From assembly GCA_015233155.1 (NCBI GenBank), contig JADFYG010000040.1, positions 476 to 59,024 on the forward strand: a DNA stretch of 58,549 nt. The letters are read 5' to 3'. A program made the translations under genes and the position numbers. The notes beneath the pieces were generated by a model. The model worked only from the letters and a program-made list of their open reading frames with translations, made no database searches and was not told the DNA's origin. Of this stretch, positions 24,851 through 32,410 are shown piece by piece. Positions within the stretch are counted from its first letter, which is position 1. Each line of letters begins with the position of its first letter. The stretch comes from Candidatus Rifleibacteriota bacterium. GTDB lineage: Bacteria > Muiribacteriota > Ozemobacteria > Ozemobacterales > Ozemobacteraceae.

Positions 24851-25017
24851 GGGCAAACGCATTAATAACTTAGGAATTGCCATAACGCAGCTCGCCATAT
24901 AACGAAGTGCCCGCAAGGGCGAAACTGTGACTATGGGCGTGACCGCCGGGCACGCCGGGGTGTGGAGCAGCGCGTCGACGGTTGCGTCCCACGCATTTTT
25001 TTTATTACGTTTGCCTT
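24851..25017. repeat. Family A MITE-like repeat, full-length copy A3
   Basis: A 167-base element with ends GGGCAAACGCATTAATAACT and TTTTATTACGTTTGCC (slightly diverged). The internal GTGCCCGCAAGGGCGAA hairpin and GGCGTGACCGCCGGGCACGC are as in A2, but the right arm of the GC palindrome has decayed. It ends 27 bases before the phosphoesterase start codon, so the promoter of that gene must lie within or before the element. Confidence 0.75.
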
Positions 25018-25044
25018 GGGAAATACATTTTCCAGGAGTTAAAA

Positions 25045-26163
25045 ATGAAGAAAAAATATATTGGCATGATCCTGTATCTGGGATTGGTATTTCTTGTATT
25101 GACATCAGGAACAGTTCCTATTTTCGGTCAGACAGCGTCAAAAAGTCAATTGATGTGGGGCCCTGTTCTGGGTCTTGTTACTGCCGATGCCGCAAGTATT
25201 AAATGGAAATCAGATTCAGTTTGTCAATCCAGATTTTTTCTTGACGATAACCCCTTCGGGACCGTTATTTCCACTGGGACATTCCACCAGATAACACTTG
25301 AAGGCCTGAAAGAGGATTCTTCATACAAATATCGTATAGAATTGGTTTCATCAGCGGGTGTCACACAAACTCAGGTTTTCAACCTGACTACGCCAAAGAA
25401 AGTTCTGCCGGAATGGAATTTTGTGGTTTTTGGAGATACCCGCACCAATGACAATGATCACAAAAATGTCATTGCAGCTGTACAAAAGGCTTCCCCCAAA
25501 CCACAATTTGTGATACATACCGGGGATTTTGTCGAGAATGGGTTTATGCCGGAAGAGTGGAACAACTTTTTCGCTATTGAAGGAGCATTGATTCGAAATG
25601 ACTCTTTTATCGGTTGTCTTGGAAACCATGATCGGGAAAGTCCCAACTTCTTTAATATGTTTTTCAACCCCCTCAGCTTCGATAAACAATCTCTTGGATA
25701 TTACTCGTTCAATTTTTCCAATGCTCTGTTTATCGTTCTTGACTCCGAAGTTAATTTCCAGGACCAGGCAGCTTATCTCGAGCAGATATTGAGCAAAGCC
25801 GATAACACCCCGGATCTCTGGAAGTTTGTCATCTGGCATCGCGGCCCCTTTTCCTCCGGCAGTGATGGCGGAAATGCTCTTCTGGCCAAGGTCTGGGTTC
25901 CGATCATGGAGAAACATCACGTCCAATGCGGATTCTATGGACACAATCATTTGTATGAGCATAGTTTCGCGAACGGAGTTAATCATGTTGTTTCGGGTGG
26001 GGGAGGGGCTCCGCTGTACCAGATCAACCACCCGAATCCTTACAGTGTGAAGGCGATTTCCAAGCTTCATTACATGAATATTCACGTAACTTCAAATGAA
26101 TTGACGATTCAGGCTGTCACACCACAAGGGGAAATCCTGGATCAATTCAAAGTTGCGAAATGA
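25045..26163 (+). CDS. Secreted calcineurin-like metallophosphoesterase
   Basis: A 372-residue exported phosphoesterase. A signal peptide (1-27) is followed by an Fn3-like domain of purple-acid-phosphatase type (about 33-115). The catalytic domain has the metal ligands in order: FGDTR, HTGDFVENG, GNHDRE, WHRGPFS and YGHNHLYEH. It probably hydrolyses phosphomonoesters or diesters in the periplasm or outside the cell. AGGAG lies 6 bases upstream of the ATG. Its stop overlaps the cinA start (ATGA), so the two are co-expressed. A pst operon lies close by on the other strand, which would suit phosphate scavenging, though no shared regulation is visible. Confidence 0.87.
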   Translation: MKKKYIGMILYLGLVFLVLTSGTVPIFGQTASKSQLMWGPVLGLVTADAASIKWKSDSVCQSRFFLDDNPFGTVISTGTFHQITLEGLKEDSSYKYRIELVSSAGVTQTQVFNLTTPKKVLPEWNFVVFGDTRTNDNDHKNVIAAVQKASPKPQFVIHTGDFVENGFMPEEWNNFFAIEGALIRNDSFIGCLGNHDRESPNFFNMFFNPLSFDKQSLGYYSFNFSNALFIVLDSEVNFQDQAAYLEQILSKADNTPDLWKFVIWHRGPFSSGSDGGNALLAKVWVPIMEKHHVQCGFYGHNHLYEHSFANGVNHVVSGGGGAPLYQINHPNPYSVKAISKLHYMNIHVTSNELTIQAVTPQGEILDQFKVAK

Positions 26164-27416
26164 GTGATAATAATCGCCTATTGAAGCGATTACGTGCGGA
26201 AATCATCAGTATCGGTACCGAATTACTTCTTGGCGAAATAACGGACACAAACGCGCCCTTCCTGGCTTGCGAGTTAAAAAAACATGGTGTCGACGTTTTC
26301 CACAAACAAACCGTCGGCGACAACCGCGTACGTCTGGCAGAGGCTTTTCGTCTTGCGGCAACGCGTGCCGATCTTATAGTCACTTCAGGCGGCCTGGGGC
26401 CGACAGCAGGTGATCTGACCAGGGAAGCCATTGCCGATCTTGTCGGCCAGACACCTGTCATTGATCAGAATCTTCTGGCCGGACTTACCGATTTATTTTC
26501 CGCGAAAAAGCGCAAAATGCCGGATATCAATCGCAAACAGGCGTGGTTGATTCCTGCTGCGACTTCTCTGGCAAACCCCATCGGGACAGCTCCGGGATGG
26601 CTGGTCTCAATCGGTTCGACGCGCATTATTGCCCTTCCTGGGCCGCCTCACGAAATGCAACGCATGTGGTTGGAACAAGCTCTCCCCAAACTGGATTTAC
26701 CAGACTCCGCTTTTTTCGCGACGATCTTACACACATTTGGTATCGGCGAAGGAAATCTCGTGGAACGCCTGGCAAAATGGATACATGGCGCGAATCCAAC
26801 CATTGCGACCTATGCGCGGCCACATGGCGTGGACATTCGAGTGGCCGCATCAGCACCTACAAAGGCGGAAGCAGAGACGATTGCGCAACCGATTGTCGAG
26901 GACATCATTACGCTGGTCGGAAACGCGTGTTATGGCCGTGACGAAGAAACTCTGGCCGGAGTGGTAATGAAGACACTTGCCGCGAGCGAGCTGACAGTCG
27001 CTGTAGGCGAGAGATTCACAGCGGGACGTTTGTGCGAGCTTTTTCTGGAAACATCAGTTCACGCCAGGGAATTTTGCGAAGGGGTTGTGCTCCGTCCTCC
27101 CGCGAATCGTGCGGAAAGGACGGACTGGACGGTTCACGAAGTTGAAGAGCTGCGTCGTCGCAGTGGAGCCGATTGGGTCATCTGTACCGGTGCCGGTACT
27201 CATGTTGAGAATGTGAGAGCCGCTAAGGCCACTGTGCATGAAAAGCGAGGGACGACTGGGAGCGACGTATTCGATTCGATACAAATCGCTTTGCTCGGCC
27301 CGGGGGGGCATTTTCTTGAAGAATATCTCGACTGGCCCGGCGAGCGCAAATATTTGCGTGAACGTGCTGCTCATGCGGCATTGATGTTTTTATTAAAAGC
27401 ATTGAGAAATAGCTGA
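26160..27416 (+). CDS. cinA: CinA-family protein with degenerate C-terminal domain
   Basis: A 418-residue two-domain protein. The N-terminal MoaB/COG1058 domain has SIGTELLLGEITDTNAPFLA and SGGLGPTAGDLT (76-87); the second Asp of the usual GPTxDDxT is Gly84. In family members this domain hydrolyses ADP-ribose or NMN-related pyrophosphates. The C-terminal PncC-like domain normally has AESCTGG, but here reads GERFTAGR (283-290). The nucleophile position is altered, so NMN deamidase activity is doubtful. It is translationally coupled to the phosphoesterase. Confidence 0.87.
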   Translation: MSDNNRLLKRLRAEIISIGTELLLGEITDTNAPFLACELKKHGVDVFHKQTVGDNRVRLAEAFRLAATRADLIVTSGGLGPTAGDLTREAIADLVGQTPVIDQNLLAGLTDLFSAKKRKMPDINRKQAWLIPAATSLANPIGTAPGWLVSIGSTRIIALPGPPHEMQRMWLEQALPKLDLPDSAFFATILHTFGIGEGNLVERLAKWIHGANPTIATYARPHGVDIRVAASAPTKAEAETIAQPIVEDIITLVGNACYGRDEETLAGVVMKTLAASELTVAVGERFTAGRLCELFLETSVHAREFCEGVVLRPPANRAERTDWTVHEVEELRRRSGADWVICTGAGTHVENVRAAKATVHEKRGTTGSDVFDSIQIALLGPGGHFLEEYLDWPGERKYLRERAAHAALMFLLKALRNS

Positions 27417-27423
27417 ATTCAAA

Positions 27424-27453
27424 AAGCCCCCCGGATTTTATCCGGGGGGCTTT
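27424..27453. terminator. Bidirectional rho-independent terminator
   Basis: AAAGCCCCCCGGA and TCCGGGGGGCTTT form a perfect stem with a 4-base TTTA loop, flanked by A- and T-runs. It lies between the convergent cinA and secreted TPR-protein genes and serves both. Confidence 0.93.
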
Positions 27454-27468
27454 GGGGTAACTACTGTA

Positions 27469-28335
27469 TTACTTGTTGACCGATGGTTCCTGCAGGTGAT
27501 TGAACTTGGACTTTTCCTGGAACATCTGCTCATGTTCTTTTACGATACTGAGCTTCATGTCTTCCGGGGCAAGCTTCGAAGCGGCTTCGCTGACTTTGTC
27601 CATTTTCTGAACGGCTGTCACGAAATCATTGATGCGCTGGATCTTAGCGGAATCAACAGTGAAACCATCATATGGATTGCTTACTGCGGCTTTCGCCGGA
27701 GCTACAACTGACTTGGCCGGAGCGACCGGAGCTGCTGCAGGTGTCTGAGAAGTTGCGGGCATGGTTTCGACGGAATAATGAGTTCCGAAGATGCCGCCAT
27801 GATTATAGGGAGGTGGATACGGGGGAGGATACGGCGGATTATAGGGAGGAGGAGAAGGAGGATAATAGCCGCCGCCGAGAACACGCATTCGATCATAAGA
27901 TTGCCCGGCGAACTGACTGCTCGGGAAGCGCTGGGAACACGATTGATAATAACTCAATGCACTGCTGTTATTGCCAACGGCCTCGTAGGTTCGTCCCAAA
28001 ACATACAGTGCATCGGGAACGAGACTATAGTCCGGTCTGTCATAATTGCGGAGGAACGATTGAAAATCATTGATGGCTTGCCAGGAGTCATTCAGCCTTA
28101 CATCACAGAAGCCGATCCAGTAGGATGCCTGACGGCGCGAATAATCGTCGTAGCCGTATCCATTGGCTATCTGTGAATACAGGCTGCGGGCACCATAATA
28201 ATCGCCGCGATCCTTGTAAGCATTGGCGTTCTGAAGAGCGCCATAGGGAGTGGGGGGGTAATACTGGGCTTGGGCGATCCCGCCGATGAGACCAAAAATA
28301 ACCAAAACTGCGATAATGGAAATCCGAACTCTCAT
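27469..28335 (-). CDS. Secreted TPR protein with Pro/Tyr-rich linker
   Basis: A 288-residue protein with signal peptide (1-23). Residues about 30-150 contain three TPR-like repeats (AYKDRGDYYGARSLYSQIAN, a second near 70-95, and ALYVLGRTYEAVGNNSSALS), similar to the tol-pal-associated YbgF/CpoB group. A Pro/Tyr-rich stretch (about 156-180) and an Ala/Pro linker lead to a C-terminal helical region. The ribosome site AAGGAGG with 6-base spacing is ideal, suggesting strong expression. Probably periplasmic; no Tol/Pal genes are nearby, so a CpoB role is not supported. Confidence 0.75.
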   Translation of the reverse strand: MRVRISIIAVLVIFGLIGGIAQAQYYPPTPYGALQNANAYKDRGDYYGARSLYSQIANGYGYDDYSRRQASYWIGFCDVRLNDSWQAINDFQSFLRNYDRPDYSLVPDALYVLGRTYEAVGNNSSALSYYQSCSQRFPSSQFAGQSYDRMRVLGGGYYPPSPPPYNPPYPPPYPPPYNHGGIFGTHYSVETMPATSQTPAAAPVAPAKSVVAPAKAAVSNPYDGFTVDSAKIQRINDFVTAVQKMDKVSEAASKLAPEDMKLSIVKEHEQMFQEKSKFNHLQEPSVNK

Positions 28336-28768
28336 GGTTTACCTCCTTGTGATTTTGTTGAAAGTTACAAAACAATGACACTACGGTTGATAAGAAAAAG
28401 AGACACCACTACTTAACCACCAGAACTACAAACGTCCGTTATTCAAAAAGGATAAACTAATTCTATCAAACAACACTCGGAGTCCGCAAGCAATTCGCAC
28501 TTTTCTCAGCAATTCTCGGTCAACTTATTTTCACCCCCAAAGGCTTTTGCTGACATTAGATAGACTATTGCACCCGTACATTTTTGTTTTGTTCGAGAAA
28601 GTTTTCAAGCTGGAAATTAGCATGAATACAATGTTGAATATTTTGCGGGTACACAAAATAAAGCCCGAAAACGCTTCAAATAGGAAAAACTTATATTTTG
28701 ACATCTAAGCAATCCCTTTTCTGGTCTACATTTGTAAAACTCACCGAGAATTGCTGCACTTTTCTCAC

Positions 28769-28795
28769 GGCAAACGCATTAAAAATTCTAAGGAG
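28769..28795. repeat. Solo family A terminal repeat
   Basis: GGCAAACGCATTAAAAATTC followed by TAAGGAG matches the left end of A2 and A3. No GC palindrome or right end follows, so this looks like a decayed or solo terminus. Confidence 0.5.
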
Positions 28796-28934
28796 CAAAA
28801 AATTTTCACTCACCTTCTTGGATAAATTCCAAGATATGGCTATCATACAGACGGTAACGGGAACAATTTTTTCCACCCGACCGTAATCTTCGAGAGTATC
28901 GGCGGAATGTCGGTTAAAGAAAGAGTAAAATACT

Positions 28935-29038
28935 TATATCGAAGCGTAATGAAATTTGTTTATGGATTCGGTCATAATTATCGTAGAGTCGGGTTTCAAA
29001 CCCGCCCGATAAAACAAAATTCAATACACCTTTGTATA
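28935..29038. repeat. Family C palindromic repeat, copy C2
   Basis: A 104-base element, reverse complement of C1 (4114-4216), ending CCTTTGTATA, with the central GGGTTTCAAACCCGCCCGAT. Its right end lies 39 bases before the Ca2+-ATPase start codon, so it may carry or disturb that gene's promoter. Confidence 0.75.
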
Positions 29039-29077
29039 TCATGACCATAACCTTTATCAGCGCGGATCAGGACTAAA

Positions 29078-32000
29078 ATGGAATATCGGACACCCTTGAA
29101 AACTATACTCAAATCAGGTCTCTCAGCCCGAGAGGTCGAATCGAGTCGTCGCATTAACGGTTCGAACCGCATCGTCCAGCCCCAAGGGGACCCCTGGTGG
29201 ACGCTGTATCTGGAAAAATTCGATGACCCCATAATCAGAATTCTCATTGTTGCGGCCGTTCTGGCAATCATCACGGGAGCGATGAAAGGAGAATATCTGG
29301 AGGGCGTCGCCATCATCGTTACCATCTTTCTGGCTACGTTTCTGGGTTTTCTCAACGAGTGGAAGGCTCGCCTCGAATTCGATCTTTTGGTACAAGCCAA
29401 AGATGAAACTCCTGTGAAGGTCGTTCGGGACGGAAACATGCAAACACTTCCGCGAACCGAACTCGTAGTAGGCGACGTCGTTTTTATGGAAACCGGTGAC
29501 GAGGTTCCCGCTGATGGAGAACTACTCGATGCGGTTTCTCTTCAGGTTGACGAATCACGGTTGACCGGAGAATCGTATCCGGTTTTCAAGACGGTTAAAG
29601 TGCATAACGAATCAGAGCTACCTCAGGATCAATCGACTCAGGTTTCCACTTCAGATTCTTCTTCGCCAACTTCTTCGGCCTCGCCATCTGAGTCTGAGTC
29701 TGCTTCCGCTTCCGCTTCAGAAGAAGTTTTCCCGGCATCCTTTGTATTACGCGGAACCATGATTGTCGATGGCCTGGGAGTAATGAAGGTATTTGCCGTT
29801 GGCAATCAAACGGAAGCCGGCAAGGTGGCAAAATCCGCCACGGAAGAGTTTCATGAAAGCACTCCCCTTGCACGGCAACTTGAGCGCCTTGGCGGAGTTA
29901 TAAGTCTATTCGGCTTCAGTGGAGCTATCCTGATTTTTTTTGCTTTAATTCTCCGTGGCTGGGTTAGCGGCGAGCTCGACCTTTCTCTCGAAGAGGGAAC
30001 ATTCGCCTTTTTTCTGATTGCGACCGTAATCGTGGCAGGTGCGCGCTACTGGATACCCATGATCTATGAGGGACTGGAATATGCCGGTCTGGAGGTCACA
30101 TCTCGCGGAATTTATTGTGAACATGAGTCGGATCGCGGATTAAAATCACTCATTACCGGAATAAAATTGTTCGGTGGTCTGCTGATTTTCGGTATTATTT
30201 CCGGTCTAATCTCCTCTCGAACAGAATTATGGTTCACGATCGACCATAGCCGGATCTTTCTCAGATACTTCATGGTCGTAGTTGCAATCATCGTTGTCGC
30301 AGTCCCGGAAGGCCTCAGCATGGCTGTCACCCTGTGCCTCGCCTATGGGATGCGGAAAATGATGGCGTGCAACAATCTAGTACGCAAGCTGCACGCCTGT
30401 GAAACCATCGGGGCGGCGACTATCATCTGTTCCGACAAGACCGGAACATTGACTCAAAATGAAATGAGCGTTTCTGAAGTCGCTTTCGAACATGTTTCCA
30501 GAGCCGAGTCTGCGCTGATATCCGAGGTCCGCGGGGATGGTGGGATTTCAAAGGCAGGCGAAAAAACAGATAGCGTTTCCCCTGCCTTTTTCAATACCCC
30601 GATGGGTCGCATGGTAGTGGAGAGTATTTCGGTGAACAGCACCGCGCATCTATGTATTCTGAATGGCCAGACTGTCCCGGTGGGCAATATGACCGAGGGG
30701 GCCCTGTTAAAATGGCTTCAAAATACTGGCATTGATTATTCCGAGCAGCGACACGGATTCCAACTCGATAAGCAGTGGACCTTTTCTCCGATACGCAAAT
30801 TCATGGCCACGCTCGGTTTTTCGTCTGTTTTCGGAAAAAGGCTTCTTCACGTTAAGGGCGCTCCTGAAACTGTTTTGGGGAAATGTTCGTCCGTGTTTTC
30901 GACTGATGCCCCGCGCCCGATAGCCGACGAGCGCCAGGCCTGGACATCCTACCTTGAGGGGCTCCAGTCACGTGGTATGCGAACACTTGCATTTGCCGTG
31001 CTCGAACTGCCTGAATCGACTGAAGTGGAAACATCGGCGTCGAAAGACCCTGACGATATACTCTCCGAATTGGCGCATGACATGACCTGGCTGGGATGCA
31101 TAGCCATCTCCGACCCGATACGGCCTGAGGTTCCGGCGGCAATTCAAAGCTGTGCCCGCGCAGGAGTCGAGGTCAAGATACTGACCGGCGACCATTCGCG
31201 CACGGCTATTGAAATTGCTCGTCAGATAGGTCTCCTGGATAACGTCGACCCGGAACATTGCCATCTGAGTGGCCGGGAATTTCATGCGATGAACGATGTC
31301 GAGGCGCTGGAGCGGCTCAAGACCATCAAAATTTTGTCTCGTGCGCGGCCCTCCGACAAGCTCCGGGTCGTTTCGCTTCTGAAAGAAGCCGGACATGTTG
31401 TGGCCGTGACTGGTGACGGGGCAAACGATGCTCCGGCATTACATCGGGCCGATGTTGGGCTTTCCATGGGCAAAAGCGGAACCGACATGGCGAAGGAAGC
31501 CAGCGACATAATTCTTCTTGACGACTCGTTCGCGAGCATCGCCACGGGCATTCTCTGGGGGCGCTCTCTGTATCTGAATATTCAAAGGTTTCTCGTGTTC
31601 CAGCTATCGATAAATCTTGCCGCTGTAGGATTGACGCTGTTCGGTCCGATTTTGGGGCTTCCTCTTCCATTGACTGTAATTCAAATGCTTTGGGTCAATC
31701 TCATCATGGATACCTTTGCGGCGCTGGCGCTTGCCACTGAGCCGCCCGTTATGAGCCTGATGGATCATCCGCCACGCAAAAAGGACGAGTTCATCATTTC
31801 CCCGAAAATGACCCGCGCTATTTTCGGTTTCGGTCTGTTTTCTTTTGTATTTTTTCTCGGACTGTTATTGGTATTCACCCGATACGGGGAAATTTCAGAT
31901 GAGCGGCTTTCACTGTTTTTCAGTATGTTTGTTTTGGTTCAATTCTGGAATCTTTTCAATATAAGGCGATTTGGGCTGCCAGGCTCCGCGTTTACGAATC

Positions 32001-32227
32001 TTTCCGGAAATCCATGGTTCATTCTGGTGGTTAGCGTCATACTGATCGGACAGATCCTGATCGTTCAGTTCGGCGGAGCCGTGTTCAGGACCGTTCCTCT
32101 TTCATTGTGGGAATGGTTTCTCATGCTTTTGGGTACTTCTCCAATTTTACTTGTACCTGAAATCGGACGATACTTGCAGAAGTGTATGCGTCCCGGCGAT
32201 ATGCGGGTTCGGGACGATGTTGAATAA
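29078..32227 (+). CDS. Calcium-type P-type ATPase (PMCA-like, type IIB)
   Basis: A 1049-residue ion pump. The actuator motif is TGES (163-166), the phosphorylation site is DKTGTLTQ (Asp453), TGD is in ILTGDHSRTA, and the hinge is TGDGANDAPAL (about 779). Helix M4 has PEGLSMAVT (410-418) and M6 has LWVNLIMDTFAALALATEPP, as in plasma-membrane Ca2+ ATPases. Two features stand out: a Ser-rich low-complexity insert (about 185-216) in the actuator domain just after TGES, and about 90 extra residues with two additional hydrophobic segments (about 305-380) between M3 and M4. It probably exports Ca2+, using ATP. An NRAMP-type transporter gene follows 183 bases later. Confidence 0.9.
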   Translation: MEYRTPLKTILKSGLSAREVESSRRINGSNRIVQPQGDPWWTLYLEKFDDPIIRILIVAAVLAIITGAMKGEYLEGVAIIVTIFLATFLGFLNEWKARLEFDLLVQAKDETPVKVVRDGNMQTLPRTELVVGDVVFMETGDEVPADGELLDAVSLQVDESRLTGESYPVFKTVKVHNESELPQDQSTQVSTSDSSSPTSSASPSESESASASASEEVFPASFVLRGTMIVDGLGVMKVFAVGNQTEAGKVAKSATEEFHESTPLARQLERLGGVISLFGFSGAILIFFALILRGWVSGELDLSLEEGTFAFFLIATVIVAGARYWIPMIYEGLEYAGLEVTSRGIYCEHESDRGLKSLITGIKLFGGLLIFGIISGLISSRTELWFTIDHSRIFLRYFMVVVAIIVVAVPEGLSMAVTLCLAYGMRKMMACNNLVRKLHACETIGAATIICSDKTGTLTQNEMSVSEVAFEHVSRAESALISEVRGDGGISKAGEKTDSVSPAFFNTPMGRMVVESISVNSTAHLCILNGQTVPVGNMTEGALLKWLQNTGIDYSEQRHGFQLDKQWTFSPIRKFMATLGFSSVFGKRLLHVKGAPETVLGKCSSVFSTDAPRPIADERQAWTSYLEGLQSRGMRTLAFAVLELPESTEVETSASKDPDDILSELAHDMTWLGCIAISDPIRPEVPAAIQSCARAGVEVKILTGDHSRTAIEIARQIGLLDNVDPEHCHLSGREFHAMNDVEALERLKTIKILSRARPSDKLRVVSLLKEAGHVVAVTGDGANDAPALHRADVGLSMGKSGTDMAKEASDIILLDDSFASIATGILWGRSLYLNIQRFLVFQLSINLAAVGLTLFGPILGLPLPLTVIQMLWVNLIMDTFAALALATEPPVMSLMDHPPRKKDEFIISPKMTRAIFGFGLFSFVFFLGLLLVFTRYGEISDERLSLFFSMFVLVQFWNLFNIRRFGLPGSAFTNLSGNPWFILVVSVILIGQILIVQFGGAVFRTVPLSLWEWFLMLLGTSPILLVPEIGRYLQKCMRPGDMRVRDDVE

Positions 32228-32286
32228 AACAAGAATTCGTATGAAAGCCAGCCACTTTAAAAATAGACGCTGTTTTCGGTTAGCTT

Positions 32287-32298
32287 TAATACGTATTA
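32287..32298. promoter_or_regulatory. Perfect 12-base palindrome upstream of the NRAMP gene
   Basis: TAATACGTATTA is a perfect inverted repeat in the 183-base spacer ahead of the NRAMP-type transporter. It could be an operator half of a regulatory region together with the dyad at 32336-32355. No regulator is identified. Confidence 0.3.
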
Positions 32299-32335
32299 TT
32301 GGAATAAAAGCACAAAGCGCGTTGAATTTTATTTC

Positions 32336-32355
32336 GGACACGATGCATTGTGTCC
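32336..32355. promoter_or_regulatory. Operator-like 20-base dyad upstream of the NRAMP gene
   Basis: GGACACGATGCATTGTGTCC pairs at nine of ten positions (the exception is G-T) and lies 56 bases before the start codon at 32411. Symmetric sites of this size are typical for metalloregulators such as MntR/DtxR or Fur. The sequence is not a recognisable consensus for any of them. Confidence 0.4.
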
Positions 32356-32410
32356 CAGCGTCGAATTGCCCTTTCATATCACTGCGAATGCCTTGTAAAG
32401 CGAACCGGGG

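Larger units (their letters stand above)
28336..29077. other. 742-base AT-rich region without a gene
   Basis: Both flanking genes point away from this region. It has no open frame with a convincing start. Two pieces are recognisable: a lone family A terminal sequence at 28769-28795 and the family C element at 28935-29038. The 28336-28740 part is AT-rich with no clear hairpins. Promoters for both divergent genes must lie here, and a small RNA cannot be excluded. Confidence 0.5.

Noticed and set aside
27469..28335. CpoB/YbgF of the Tol-Pal system
   Set aside because: TPR repeats are similar, but there are no tol or pal genes nearby and the Pro/Tyr-rich second half does not fit.
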